Position numbers and translations under genes: made by a program. From the NCBI GenBank assembly GCA_026874595.1, contig CM049317.1, forward strand, positions 32,910,901 through 32,974,900: a stretch of DNA of 64,000 nucleotides, given 5' to 3'. This DNA comes from Sipunculus nudus (Eukaryota > Annelida > Sipuncula > Golfingiida > Sipunculidae). Each line of letters begins with the position of its first letter. The stretch's first letter is position 1. The notes below the pieces were generated by a model that saw only the letters and a list, made by a program, of their open reading frames with translations, had not been told where the DNA came from and did not search any database. Below, in pieces: positions 23,154-35,140 of the stretch.

Positions 23154-23194
<41 letters not shown>
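23154..23194. repeat. (TA)n microsatellite
   Basis: About 40 bp of TA repeat. Confidence 0.93.
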
Positions 23195-23198
<4 letters not shown>

Positions 23199-23347
23199 TA
23201 TATACTAGTATTATTAGAGTGTTGAACTAATCCAACGGTACTCTGTTAGCCTGTTTCTAAGAGCTTTTACACAAAATGTTTTTTTTCTCTCGGTTTGTCT
23301 GAGCAGGAAAACAAGTGTAAAGTGTAACTAAGCTTTTTCGTAATATG

Positions 23348-23350
<3 letters not shown>

Positions 23351-23392
<42 letters not shown>
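23351..23392. repeat. (TA)n microsatellite
   Basis: About 42 bp of TA repeat. Confidence 0.93.
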
Positions 23393-23396
<4 letters not shown>

Positions 23397-24227
23397 CAAA
23401 GAACACAAATTACGCAGGATTTTGCGGACGGGTCACTTGAACCTCCGATACTGTTGAACCTGCACTTACCAGGACGACATTCTTTTTAGTTCGGGAGTAT
23501 TTTCTTAAATGTTTCCTGCCCATATCAGATCCCGTATATCTATCAACTTATCGCAGAGCTGCAATCATTTATTATTTGCCTTAAATATCCATTCTTGGCA
23601 GCTTTTCTTTCATCTTGGTGATATGGTAACTGACGGAGAAGACAACCGTGAATAAATGATGTTAATCCTACTTTGCTCGTGTCATCCACACTTTTTCGGA
23701 CCACTTCCCGATGATTAATGTGTCCGATTTAAACAAAACGTTGCGTTTTGTCTTAATCATTATTAGGATATTTAGATGTTTACGTCTATCACTAGACTGC
23801 CAAGACGTCTTCATTGGATTGATTGTCTGTTTTACCTCTACTTCAAATACTGCATGATCACAAATCGCAATTTTAATATAAAATGAAGAGGTCAAATATT
23901 GAAATGGTTTATGTTTATGTTTCCGTATTGTTTTTTGATGTGACGGATTTTAATTTACGAAAGAAGATTTTTTACGTGTTAATGTTTACACTGAAGCCAA
24001 ATGCCAGAAACCTATTCAGTCACAAATCAATCATTTATCACTTCTCCTCATGTATAAGCACTTCACCGCCCGGTTCGCCAGCATCAATTAAGAATACGTT
24101 GTGTCTTCAATTTATTTTGATGAGAAGTCAGAATTGTTTTTTTAACCTAATACTGTTTTGTTGAATTAATTCTTCTGGCTCCAGAATGCTACAATTCTTT
24201 CCTACTCAGGCCATTCTTGCTTTTGTG
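23393..24227. other. No recognised feature
   Basis: Nothing recognised. A strong donor-like site on the minus strand near 23465 (CTG|GTAAGTGC) has no matching exon. Confidence 0.5.
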
Positions 24228-24735
24228 GCGAAGACTAAACCAGTTTTCTAGTGAAGACTTATCAGTGTTCTGGTGAAGAGTGAATCAGTGTTCATTTGAT
24301 GATTTTGACAGTGTTCTGGTGAAGACCCAATCAGTGTTCTGGTGATGACTTAATTAGCGTTCTGGTGAAGACTTAATTAGTGTTCTTGTGAAGACTTAAT
24401 CAGTGTTCTTGTGAAGACTGAATCAGTGTTCTGGTAATGACTTTATCCGTGTTCTGGTGAAGACTTTATCAGTGATCTGGTGAAGACCCAATCAGGGTTC
24501 TAGTGCAGACTTTATCAATGTTCATGGTCACGATTTAATCGGTATTCTGGTGAGGACTTTATCAGTGTTCTGGTTAAGACTTTATCAGTGTTGTTGTGAA
24601 GACTTAATCAGTTTTCTAGTAAAGACTTAGTCAGTGTTCTGTTAAAGACTAAATCAGTGTTCTAGTGAAGACTAAGTCAGTGTTCTGGTGAAGACTTGAT
24701 CAGTGTTCTAGTGTTCTAGAAGACTTAATCAGTGT
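24228..24735. repeat. 23-bp minisatellite
   Basis: About 22 imperfect copies of a unit close to GTTCTGGTGAAGACTTAATCAGT. Spacing is 23 bp at, for example, 24313, 24336 and 24359. Copies differ by one to several bases; a few are shorter or longer. The period is not a multiple of three and the array is not coding. Confidence 0.9.
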
Positions 24736-25065
24736 AAAAAGTATAAGGATAAACCGGAGAATCATTAGATTCATATATTTATATAGAAAATCTTAACTGA
24801 AAATCCAAAACATCTCATATGTCTTTTAGTTTCGTCTTGCTGAGAAGATGTAAGGTTTGTCCGTGTGAGATGTCGTCATTCATGCATGCCGTGTGCTTAT
24901 GTGTGATTGAAACAAAGATTTTAAATTTCGTTTAATTGTTCAACAATATGTTATCAGTGTTACACCAATCGTTTCCCACTCCCGAAGAAGATCGCTGGAA
25001 TTGTTTCGTATGCAGTGACGTAATTTTTTTAAAGTGGGGGCAAAAAGGAGGTGAATGAGGGTAAT

Positions 25066-25121
<56 letters not shown>

Positions 25122-25127
25122 ATATGT
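24736..25127. other. Spacer splitting the 23-bp minisatellite, with (TA)n at 25069-25118
   Basis: About 390 bp unrelated to the minisatellite, ending in about 50 bp of TA repeat. Minisatellite units resume at 25128, so this may be an insertion. I see no clear target duplication. Confidence 0.5.
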
Positions 25128-25166
25128 AGATTGTATCAGTGTTCTGGTGAAGACTTTATCAGTGTT
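25128..25166. repeat. Two further units of the 23-bp minisatellite
   Basis: Two units of the ATCAGTGTTCTGGTGAAGAC type follow the AT microsatellite. They match the array ending at 24735. Confidence 0.85.
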
Positions 25167-28100
25167 CTGGGAAGACCAACGACGCACATGCATGTACGAC
25201 AGTAATAGGGAAATGCACGGTGTCGTTTCGTTTAATGACGGACACTTGACAGTCTGTCCACAAATTGTCTTATCCGTGGCAACACCACGGACGTTTTGAT
25301 ATTGATAAACATCCGTTAAGTTTGGCGAACCAAGACAAGTTATCAAGTTGTAACTTCCGTCCTGTCTTCTGTTACTACTTGGAGCAAGCCCAGTTGTCAA
25401 TCAACTGACCATCGGCAAACAGGGTGCAGCTAGTGACTCTGCTCACAGCACATTATTTGGGCTATATACTCCTAGGGAGGGGTTTGCTCACTCTCTTGGA
25501 ATCGAGCAGTTGAGCTAGAAGGCTGCCATAGTCTTTGGTCGGTTATGGTCGTGCTTCTACCTGGTGTGGCTACCAACTTAAAACAGCAGTCCTGCTAACT
25601 ACTTGGGTAAGATTTTTAAATTCATGTTTAACTTAATCAGAAATAATGTAGTTTGATCAGTGGAATGTTTAGAGTGTAAATCATATCTTCATTCCACAGT
25701 GTTGGTTTATCTATTTAAATTGTGCAAGTACACAGTCCAGTCCCAATATCCCCCTGAATTGAAAAGCACGCTACAAGGTTACCACGGATCATGAGGGGAT
25801 AACTCCCGGGATTAACGTGTCATCTTGGATTAATAACGGATCATCAGGATGGTCCTTAGCGGCGATTCTTAGCGGCCCATCCGTGATGAGCCTTGGTGAG
25901 ATCCATGAGTGAGACAAAAGCCCCAGTCACACTAGGATCAGCCTAGGCATGCTCACGGATGGGCAATCACTGGTGTTCAGTAGAGGGTCAACCGTGAAAA
26001 GTGGTTTCATCCGTGCCTGTCCATGGAGTTCCGTGGTGGTACTTCATGGTCCAGGAAACGGTTTAAAATTTCCGTGGTGGTGGCGTGTAGGTCTTATATT
26101 TCGCCTTGGGCATTAGTTCCAACCGTATCCGTTTCCGCTAAGTGAACAACCTTTATTCTGTTCCAATTTGATGTGTCCATAAGAAACACCAAGTTTAATA
26201 TCAGATGTCAGAATACTTAATAAATACCGCAACAGATCGTTTTATATCCAATTTCCCTGTTATCATCCATCACGTAAGAGGATCAAGTCTGCCACCTCCA
26301 CGTTCTGCTCCATCATCAATTATCCAACAAAGAAACATCCTTCGAAACCGCGGCTGGGGGATTTATGGCTGTACTCCCTTTAACTACGCCTCTGCTAATA
26401 AACGCCTTCGAAAGACGTTAATATTTTAGACGAACATGCGTATTATCCCATGAATGTGAGGTTTTCTCGGGAAAAAAGTACTTTACAAAGTACTCCACGA
26501 CGGAAAAAATGGTTTGTTCTGTAAAATGGAATATTGCACATTAATTAAGTACACTAATGTTCAGGAAAATCTGCCGATTGAATCTTGCAGAAAGGTATTT
26601 AAAAAAAATCAGTTTTTTTTGTCTGTGGAATCCATGTATGTTGTAATACATAGGCATAACTATGAACCCTATTAACAACTTATTTATTATATATACTACT
26701 TATAATTATGTAAGCGCTGAAAAAGCGACTGAAATGTTGCCTTACATAATCCTTGTTATTTGGTTATGTCGACAAGTCGTGAGAAATGACAATATGTCGA
26801 TGTCATATGCGTGGGTTGTGTTCGTGTCATTCAGATGCGTGTGTTTGTCGGCCATTGATAACACAACACCCCTTTCGGAAACGGCCTGTAACATAAAATA
26901 AACTGAGTGAGTGGTATTGTTCATTTATATTTCCAGCATTTTTCGACAAGACATTAAGCGTAATTAATGGAAACCGAGGAGTTCTGCGATTAAAGTAATC
27001 GAGTCAATGCAGTCATTGTTATATTATTAATGATCATGTTTTCACAGGTTTTCTGTTTGGAACCATAACAATGGACTGATAATAATTGCTTACTTGGTTT
27101 AAAAAAACAAACTTAATAACTAATATCACGAAGACATTTGTACATGCCGACACATTATCTGCATCCAGCTGTCCTTGGTAAATTTTATGGAGCCCAGTTC
27201 TGGACGCGGGAAGAAAACGTTATATTGAATAATGTAAAAAAGGGGTAGGGGGAAGGGATAATAGACTTTCAAATGGCTTTAAAATTAATTTTAATTTTGC
27301 CTTTTGTGAAAGCACTGTATTGTTTTGTCACAGTCATATTATTATCATATCACTGTAATACACCTGAGCGCCATCTTGGAACGGCATTAATTTGCCTACG
27401 CAAGCACGTATGGCAAGTTACGTTTTATGGTTGAGTTTGCCTACTTGGCCCAATTACAGATTTCAAAAGGCATATCAGCCATTTTAATACCCAATATGAT
27501 AACTTGTGCGCACGAAATAATTGAGTCGTGAACACAAATTAAGTGGTCTGGGGCACAAGATATTAATATTGAATTTTTGCTAGTATCCGAATGGGACTCT
27601 AAAAAATCATGCAGTGCATTACTGAAATTATGACAAGAAAACAATGATTTAAGAAATCGTTGTAATCAATTATTGTGAGTGTTGATGTAATTGCTTTGTA
27701 TTTTATCACTTGTTATAATTATGTAAATGGATTGCTTGTGTAAAACGTTTTGTTTCAGACTAGTTTTGAATTCAACACAGGGTAAAAAAAAATTGGCTTT
27801 CTTCATAAGAAAGCCAAGATGAAGAAAGCCATGTTAATGCCTCAACCGATTTCTTTCAACCTTTCAATACTTACTTTAATAAGAATGCCATGTATTAGAT
27901 ATCCCTGCAGAAAAAAAAACTCTTTAAATATTTCTTATATTCCCTAATATAGACTTGAATGCTCTTTTATGATGCAATCTGTGAAGATATGGGCCCAATA
28001 TTTGGAGTTGCCCTGTGAAAACAAATATATGTTATATATAATACAATGTATATGTCATACTCTTGAGGTGGGTTTCAATATACATTCCAAGACTGTCTTA

Positions 28101-29194
28101 AGGTAAAAAACACGTCTTGAGTCTATAGGCGAGTTTTAGTATTAGTATTTTAGGCGAGACTGTTTTGAGGACGGTCATGATAAACATTCGTGGTAACGGA
28201 AGATGAGTCCCAGGCTGCTTGACCGGGTCTGATTGTAAATTACTGTTAAATAATATACACCTGTTAAAAGTTTCATCATAATATGTTGATAAACTCAAGA
28301 ATACTGGATTTTTTGGTAATTACTCAACCAAGGCAGTGAGTTTTCTTCGTAAGGTAGGCCGACGTTTATGACAGCTTCGAAATTATCTGCATTCCAACCT
28401 GTACCCGTGAATATAACAAAATATAAAAAAGGGTCGTCAATACATGGGGATCCCCCCACACACACACTCACCTTTTAGGCAGGGGATGGTAAATGTAATC
28501 ATCGTCTCTGCAAATCAGCGAATTATACTTATATATTTAAAATTACAATGTATATAATTTTAATAACAGACTGGTTTTACTATGTTTATGAATAATATGA
28601 AATAAACCTGGTTTACAATAAACCTATAATGGAAACATAATACCTTACTTTTCAAAAACCTTATACTTCTAACTTATATACTTGTGACATAATTAAAATG
28701 TATCATACACAAACAGTAAAAGGTATCTTTATATAGTATCTGTTTATAAAAAAATGTTGATTAACCTTCGAGCCCCTACGCTTGAAAATGAATTCACGCC
28801 AATACAAACGAAACAAAACAAACGATCTTTTCTGGAGTAGAAAACGATTGATGTAACACTTACAACGTAAAACTTTTGAAAAACGATAAGTTGATTATTA
28901 AGGTCAATATTGAACGAAAATTACATTGTTTGTTGTAATTTTTTTACTTATAATCTAAAGACAATTTAAATCTTGTCGTAAGTGCCCCCGATAATATCAG
29001 AGTCCCTACTCGACGTAAAAAATGCACATATTCTATATATCAAAGTAGTCTTGAATAAGAACCCGCCTTCTGAGCGGTCCTGAGACTCTCGTCCAGACAA
29101 ATGTATTGAAACACCAACTCATGTTCACAAGGTTCCATTCCATATTTACAAAGTCCCTTGCATATTATACTTTGCATCACTTCAACATTAGAAT
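25167..29194. other. No recognised feature
   Basis: Intron DNA. A GC-richer block at about 25760-26060 has several CCGTGGTGGT/ATCCGTGA-type short repeats. A small inverted repeat (TTGGCTTTCTTC/GAAAGCCAAG) lies at 27793-27816. A tiny minus-strand open segment between AG and GTGAGT near 28470-28507 is not called. No gene is seen. Confidence 0.45.
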
Positions 29195-32147
29195 AAGTGG
29201 CCCATGGGCCATGACGCTCAGACAAATAATAACCTTTAACAATTGGTAACATGACTCCCAGACTGCTCAAAGTCATGCATTTTGCCAAGAGACCTTAGAT
29301 ATGGGTAATAGTGACCTTATTCTACACCAAGATGCTCCCATTTGTGCTCATCTGACTAAATGAGTGTTAAAATCAAGTTCTTTCACACATCTTGCAGAAT
29401 ATAAGTCACGTTATTTAAGATTTACCAGGATATTTTCATGGACCTCCATGGATCTCTAGGAAGAAGATTCTAGGTCCAACGGTTATGAATTGTGCCATGT
29501 TAACGGACAACCACTTCTTTGAATGTCTAAAAAATAGAGAAAATGTGTAAAAACTGGGAAAAAAATACAGATGGCGCCAGCAGTCTACAGGAACTGATGA
29601 AACACACCATGAGCAATATGCATGGAAAAAACTAGACATTTCTTGGCACCGCAGGTGCCATAGTATCCCCAGACAATCCCCCCCCCCCTTTAAGAATAGA
29701 CAGCCCTCCCATCTTCAGCAGCATATACTGACACTTTGCAAGCGACCATGGTTTCTTCCATCTATCAACTTGAGAAACAATATTTTTCACCAATTTTCGG
29801 GGCAAAGGAGATTAATTTTGAGAAAAGGAGATTAATTTGTACTATAAAAATGGTAAGGTAGGTGGCGCCACCTGTCTGCTTGACGAGAAACTCTCCAAGA
29901 CGGATGTATACATTCCAAATTGCAGACCAACACATTGAACGACTCCTTAGATACGGCAATTTTCACCTAAAACAAATATACATATTGAGGCCACAGGAAA
30001 AAATGCAGATGGCGCCACCAGTCTTGAGTACAAGATGGAGGAGTCAAAGATCTATGGACATGCACAGTTTTAGGCCAGTACGGCCACCACTCCTAAGAAA
30101 AGAGCGTTAATTTATTCTACGGACAGGTAGGTGACGCCATCTGTCTGGTTTACGAGAAAAATTTCAAAGATGGATCGACATGCCAAATTTAAGACCTATA
30201 CCTTTAACCACTCCGGAGATACGAGCAATTTTCACCGAAAACAAACGTAGGGATGGACGCCACACAAAATGATTGCAGATGGCGCCACTTGTCTTGAATA
30301 TAAAATGGAGGTATCCAAGATCAATACCTGCACAATTACAACCCAATCTGTCCATTAGTTTTTTACTTATAATGCTCAAAGTACTGTCAAGTGGCAATGG
30401 TGGGGTATTAAAAGGCGCAAAAACAAGAAAAGGACAGAAGGTGGCGCCACCTGTCTTCCGGAGAAGACAAAGCTATCCAAGATCTTCGATCATTACGATT
30501 TTTGGACCAATCCATGCATCCCTTATTGAGATATTTATGATTTTGTGTGATTTTTACCATATATGTCAATATTCAAGGTCAAGGCCACTCATACGAAAGG
30601 TCAATATACTAATACATCATCCCATAGCCCATGTATATGTATATGCATAATATGTAAGAATTATATCCATTAGTTTTTTTTACTTATTATGCTCACATGT
30701 TAACAGACGACCGCATCTTTGAAAGTCTAAAAAATAGAGAAGATAAAGCATAACAATTCCAAAGGTACAGGTTGTGCCAACAGTCTGCGGGAAAAGATGA
30801 AACACTGTATAATTAATATGCATGCAAAGAATCTTGATGATCAATGCATTAGTTATTCAGATACTGGATCTTTTGAACCAAGTTTTAAATTATTCTGGGG
30901 TTTTTTACTCGCCCCATAGCTCAGAGGACATGGTTAACAGAGACCTAATTTCAGTGGATGACAAGGTTTTCGGTTAGGTTCAACGGTTAAGATTTTCTGT
31001 GTGAGCTTAGTCGATCTCATCTTGAAAGTATCAAAAATAGAAATAAAAAAATCGTAAAAAAATAGAAAAAATACAGGCGGCACCACCAGTATGTATGAAC
31101 TGATGAAACACTCCATGATCAATATGCATGCAAAGAATCATGATGATCCACGGATCAGTTATACAGATACTGAAGCTTTTGTATAACATTTTTAATTTTT
31201 TTTTTGGGGGGGGGGGGCGGGGGGGGGGGGAGGTATTACTAGCCCGGTAGCTCAGAGGATATGGGTAACAGGGACCTTATATTGAGTTTCCAAAGAAATA
31301 TTTCATGGACCTCACTGGGTTATAGGTTTAAAGATTCAACGGTTATAATTTGTGCCCTGTTAACGGAAGAACGCATATTTGAAAATCTCAAAAACAGAGA
31401 AAAATAAGCAAAAAAAAATCGTAAAGTACAGTTGGCACCACCAGTCTGCAGGAACTGATGAAACACCCCATGATGATAATGCATGCAAACAATCATGGTG
31501 ATCAATGCACTAGCTGGTCAGATACTTGAGCTTTTGTATCAAATTTTTAATTATTCTGCGGGGTACATCTGAGCCCTAAAGGCTCAAAGAACATGAGAAA
31601 CAGAGACCTAATGTCATGTTTCCCAGGAGATATTTTATGGACCTCCCGGGTTTTCAAGTTAAAAGATTCTATGTCAAATGGTTTGACGAGCTAGGCACTG
31701 TTAACGAGTGACCCCATCTTTGAAGGTCTCAAACATAGAGACAAAAAATGCTTAAAAATTGGACAAAAATACAGGCAGCGCCACCAGTCCTCAGGAACTG
31801 ATGAAACACCCCATGATGAATATGCATGCAAAGAACCATGGTGATGTGATCAATGCACTAGTTTTACAGATACTAGAGCTTTCGTATCACATTTTTAGTT
31901 ATTCTGGGGGATATATCTGAGCCCCATAGCTCGGAGGAATGGGTTTCCAAGAAGATTAAATGATTAAATGGACCTCCCTGCATGTCAAGTTAGAAGATTA
32001 GAAGATTCCAGGTCCAGCAGTTACGACTTGTGTCTGGTTAACGGACGGATGGACGGACAGACGGACCTCTTGACAGACAGACGGACGGACGACGGACAAA
32101 GAGTGATCGCTATAGCTCAGATGACTTTCTGCTAGCTGAGCTAAAAA
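29195..32147 (+). repeat. Dispersed tandem-repeat element, copy B
   Basis: The head (AGTGGCCCATGGGCCATGACG), the roughly 340-bp body units and the tail (CGGACGGATGGACGGAC, then the GCTCAGATGAC...GCTGAGC hairpin) are as in copy A. A second repeat type of about 140 bp, described separately, interrupts the body at about 29860-30530. The body carries G runs after TTATTCTG or its equivalent, notably 31205-31230. Confidence 0.78.
29860..30530 (+). repeat. About 140-bp units centred on GGTGGCGCCACC
   Basis: Five imperfect units start near 29863, 30008, 30128, 30283 and 30440. Each has a GGYGGCGCCACC-type palindrome followed by TGTCTN, then a short 'aagatggatcgacatgc'-like block. They lie inside copy B and look like a local amplification of its GGCGCCACC segment. 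Confidence 0.6.
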
Positions 32148-33363
32148 TTAATTTTGTTTTATCTCAACACCCTTTACAACATATAGTCATATCCACCTAA
32201 AAAACACGCGAGTAACCAGTAGTTATGCCCGCATAATATAAAGGAAACCCAAGCCCAAATCATTTGCTCTTTTCAGCATGTCGTTATGAATTCTCTACTT
32301 GAACTGTCTCCGGTGGAAGGCCGGGCCCCCGCCATTATGTGTAAATGTAATGAGAAAAGAGGATCTGAGCAAATAGAATATGGATTATTCTTCGTTTCAA
32401 GCGTGTTCCTCTGCTTTTATCGATTCATTCGGCTGCTGATTCAAGTACTAGATATTCTCACTAGATATTGCTCGTGCGTGACTTTAAAGTATAAATGGCA
32501 ATATAACAAAGGATCTGGACAAAGAGGAAATCCAATAGTTCTTGTAAAGCTAATTTCTGCTTTCTCTGATGGAGTCGCTCGCTGATTGAAATAACCTGTG
32601 CCCTTATTTGAACCCTTTCCTTCGTCACTATAAAGTGCAAACGGTGAGATATAATTAGTCTGAACAATAAAGTATATGACTTTTTATTCTTTGCAGCTTT
32701 TTTTATTTCCGTCCAGTTCTAATTGAAGTTTCCAGTTTCATAATAAAATCAGTACAAACAGAATGTGGCAAAGAAAATGTGGTTATTGTTCCTGTTCTCG
32801 AGTATCTCCGGTTTCTACGAGAATTTCTTTGCTGATTGAACTATCTGATGTCTAAACTGGAAACCACGTTAAAAAAAATCTAGGAATATGCGGTCTGATG
32901 AATGCAAGCCTCCGCCATTCACTTATTTGCCCACATTTCCAGGTTCATTTGCGCATAGGTGACTGTACATTTGTTAATATTCCTTTCAGACGTTCCTGGA
33001 TCCGGATCCACACCAACATTTATTCAATTCTTCATTGGTCTATTCCCGAAATACTAGGGCAATATCATGAGATCCGTTAAAGACTGCTTGTGTTATGTTG
33101 GGAACAAACACACAAGCATACACACAAAGACACACACAAACACCCGAACGGGGATGAGCACATTCCCTCCTGGTGGAGGCAATAATACACCATTCCAACA
33201 CACCTACCTTGTCTACTTAAGTTTACGAAAACTTCCTTCAAACGTATTTTGTTGGTAACTAATCTTTAGGAAAACTTTAGTGAGTGTGAAACATGAGTAT
33301 ATCACCGTTGTAAAAACTGATTGATCAAATAATGAGTTAGGAAGTCAGTAAAAGGTAGCAATA
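32148..33363. other. No gene; one half of a dispersed repeat pair at 32890-33055
   Basis: The block at 32890-33055 (CATTTCCAGGTTCATTTGCG, CATAGGTGACT, CACACCAACAT) matches 34950-35130, on the other side of the solo LTR. A cluster of CACA motifs at 33110-33145 and the rest show nothing that I can name. Confidence 0.5.
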
Positions 33364-34187
33364 TGACACAAATGTGCTACTCGCCCAGTGTATGTCAAAT
33401 GGAATTTAAAAAAATAATTAAATTAGTTAAGGAAAACATAGTGTGTACGGTGCATTCACAGGTCAGTTAATATTAATTGGGCACATCAAATCATAAAGTG
33501 TAGTCAGAGAGTCGCAGTTGATAATATTTTGTAAAACTGTATTTTGTTGTTAATGTCAATAGGAATGTTTACATCGGTGCCGAGGAAGCTGGTCTAATAC
33601 TCAATATTTTTTTTGTTTATTATGTAAGCTAATGGACTTAATGGACCGTGATTTATTATTATAAGACGACAAGAGGTTCTAGAAATTTCAGGAAATGTGT
33701 AATTTCCAGTTGCGAAATTCCAGAAAATCCCGCAGGTGCCAGTCTTGACGAGAAAAGACCTGATCTTTCTAGAGACTTCTCGGAGTTTCGGCTACCCAGA
33801 TATAAATAGGTGATATCAAGGTCGGTCAGTCAGTGAATGAATTTGGAAGCTAGCCTCAACTGGTGAAGGGTCGTGTTATATAAACGACATATTAGGTCTA
33901 CACCGAGCGGAATGTAGTTGTAAAATACCGCGAAGACAGTATTAGTCCTTGAGACAGTACATATAGTTACAGCCGAACAGGGCGTTAGAAGATAACGTGA
34001 CTTGTACTTAAATTGTTGAAGACGTTGTTATTGTGAGATTTTAGCCAGCCAACGACGGCGATGGCCAACTGTTAGAAATTAGCGGAAAAAAACTTGTGTT
34101 TTTCAATTCAGACAACGAGTGATAAATTGGACTTTTAAGGTTAAAGAACTCGGGAATATATGCCCGCTGCGTGTGTGGTGTGACACA
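33364..34187 (+). repeat. Solo LTR of the element 1 family
   Basis: About 824 bp aligning from end to end with the LTR at 1894-2715: start TGACACAAATGTGCTAC, middle TATAAATAGG, end CGCTGCGTGTGTGGTGTGACACA. No internal retrotransposon sequence adjoins it, so it is a solo LTR, normally the product of recombination between the two LTRs of an element. The edges are AT-rich and no convincing 5-bp target duplication is visible. Divergence from the element 1 LTR is clear, with many substitutions and no poly-G tract. Confidence 0.88.
33801..33809 (+). promoter_or_regulatory. TATA box of the solo LTR
   Basis: TATAAATAG is at the same place as in the element 1 LTR. Confidence 0.55.
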
Positions 34188-35140
34188 ATATAACACGCTT
34201 ATTTTATCATATTGCATGTTTTGAGGGTGCTTTAGGGTCTCTTATTCTGTCCCATGTATTTAGGATGTAAGTGTTTTTACTAATAATATAAAATCAAAAT
34301 GATATATTAAAAATACTTCATATAAAGCGACACAAAACCTCCCTCCGTGTGTATATGTGAGTTATGTCGACATCCAAGAGGATTTCAAAAGAAAATAAAT
34401 ATATGGAGAAGATTGAATGCATTAATGTTGTACAAGTCACTTAATCTATATTTAAAAGCAAATTTACATGCATATTAATATCTTCACACAAAACACACCT
34501 AACATATTTCTAAATATGAGATTTATACTGAAAAAGACTCTCTTCCTATTATTGTACGTAGCTACCACTGTGGTACACAGTGCAGGAAAAATTCTTCCAC
34601 CTTATACTCCCCTGGCATGGGCACCAATCACTTAGACCGGGCGCACTAGATACAGACACATTTATCTTCCTGCCAGACAACAAGTCAGTCCTGTCTGAAA
34701 AAAAGACATCAAGCACTTCTGAGCAAATTAGGGGAGAAGGATTAAGACGTGGGTCTCGCGTCTAGTGACATTTTGCGAATTATCCAAGCATCCTTTCTCG
34801 GAGCTCACAGCCTGTGGATATACAACTGATAATCAGCAAACGGAACCCCTGAATCTCCCGTGAATACACCCGTGGGTTTCCTGATTAAGGGAATAGAGCC
34901 TGATTGTATACCTAAACTAGAAATCCGCATTCTATATGTAACATAACCTTCCGCCATGTGGGGGATCCCTGTTATGGTTACTTAAAAAAACATTGTTTAC
35001 ATTCACTTAATCGGCTCATATTACCAGGTTCATTTTTGCATAGGTGACTTTTGTTTTGTGAATATTACGTGATGATGTTTCTGTATTTGGATCATCTGCC
35101 GTTTCCACACCAACATACAATGAGTTCTTTATGGGCCCAT
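34188..35140. repeat. Two dispersed repeats (34570-34890 and 34950-35130)
   Basis: The first block matches 40575-40850: both have ATACAGACACATT, a TCTGAMAAG/CTGCCAGACAA-like segment, GARTTATCCA and AYACRCCCG. The second matches 32890-33055. Both pairs are diverged, and neither contains a recognisable protein. Confidence 0.45.

Noticed and set aside
23466-23515. Donor-like CTG|GTAAGTGC on the minus strand
   Set aside because: No acceptor with a pyrimidine tract and no family content upstream.
28471-28507. 36-nt segment between TTTGCAG and GTGAGT on the minus strand
   Set aside because: Good sites, but too short to support and without match; it would interrupt a junction that is already continuous.
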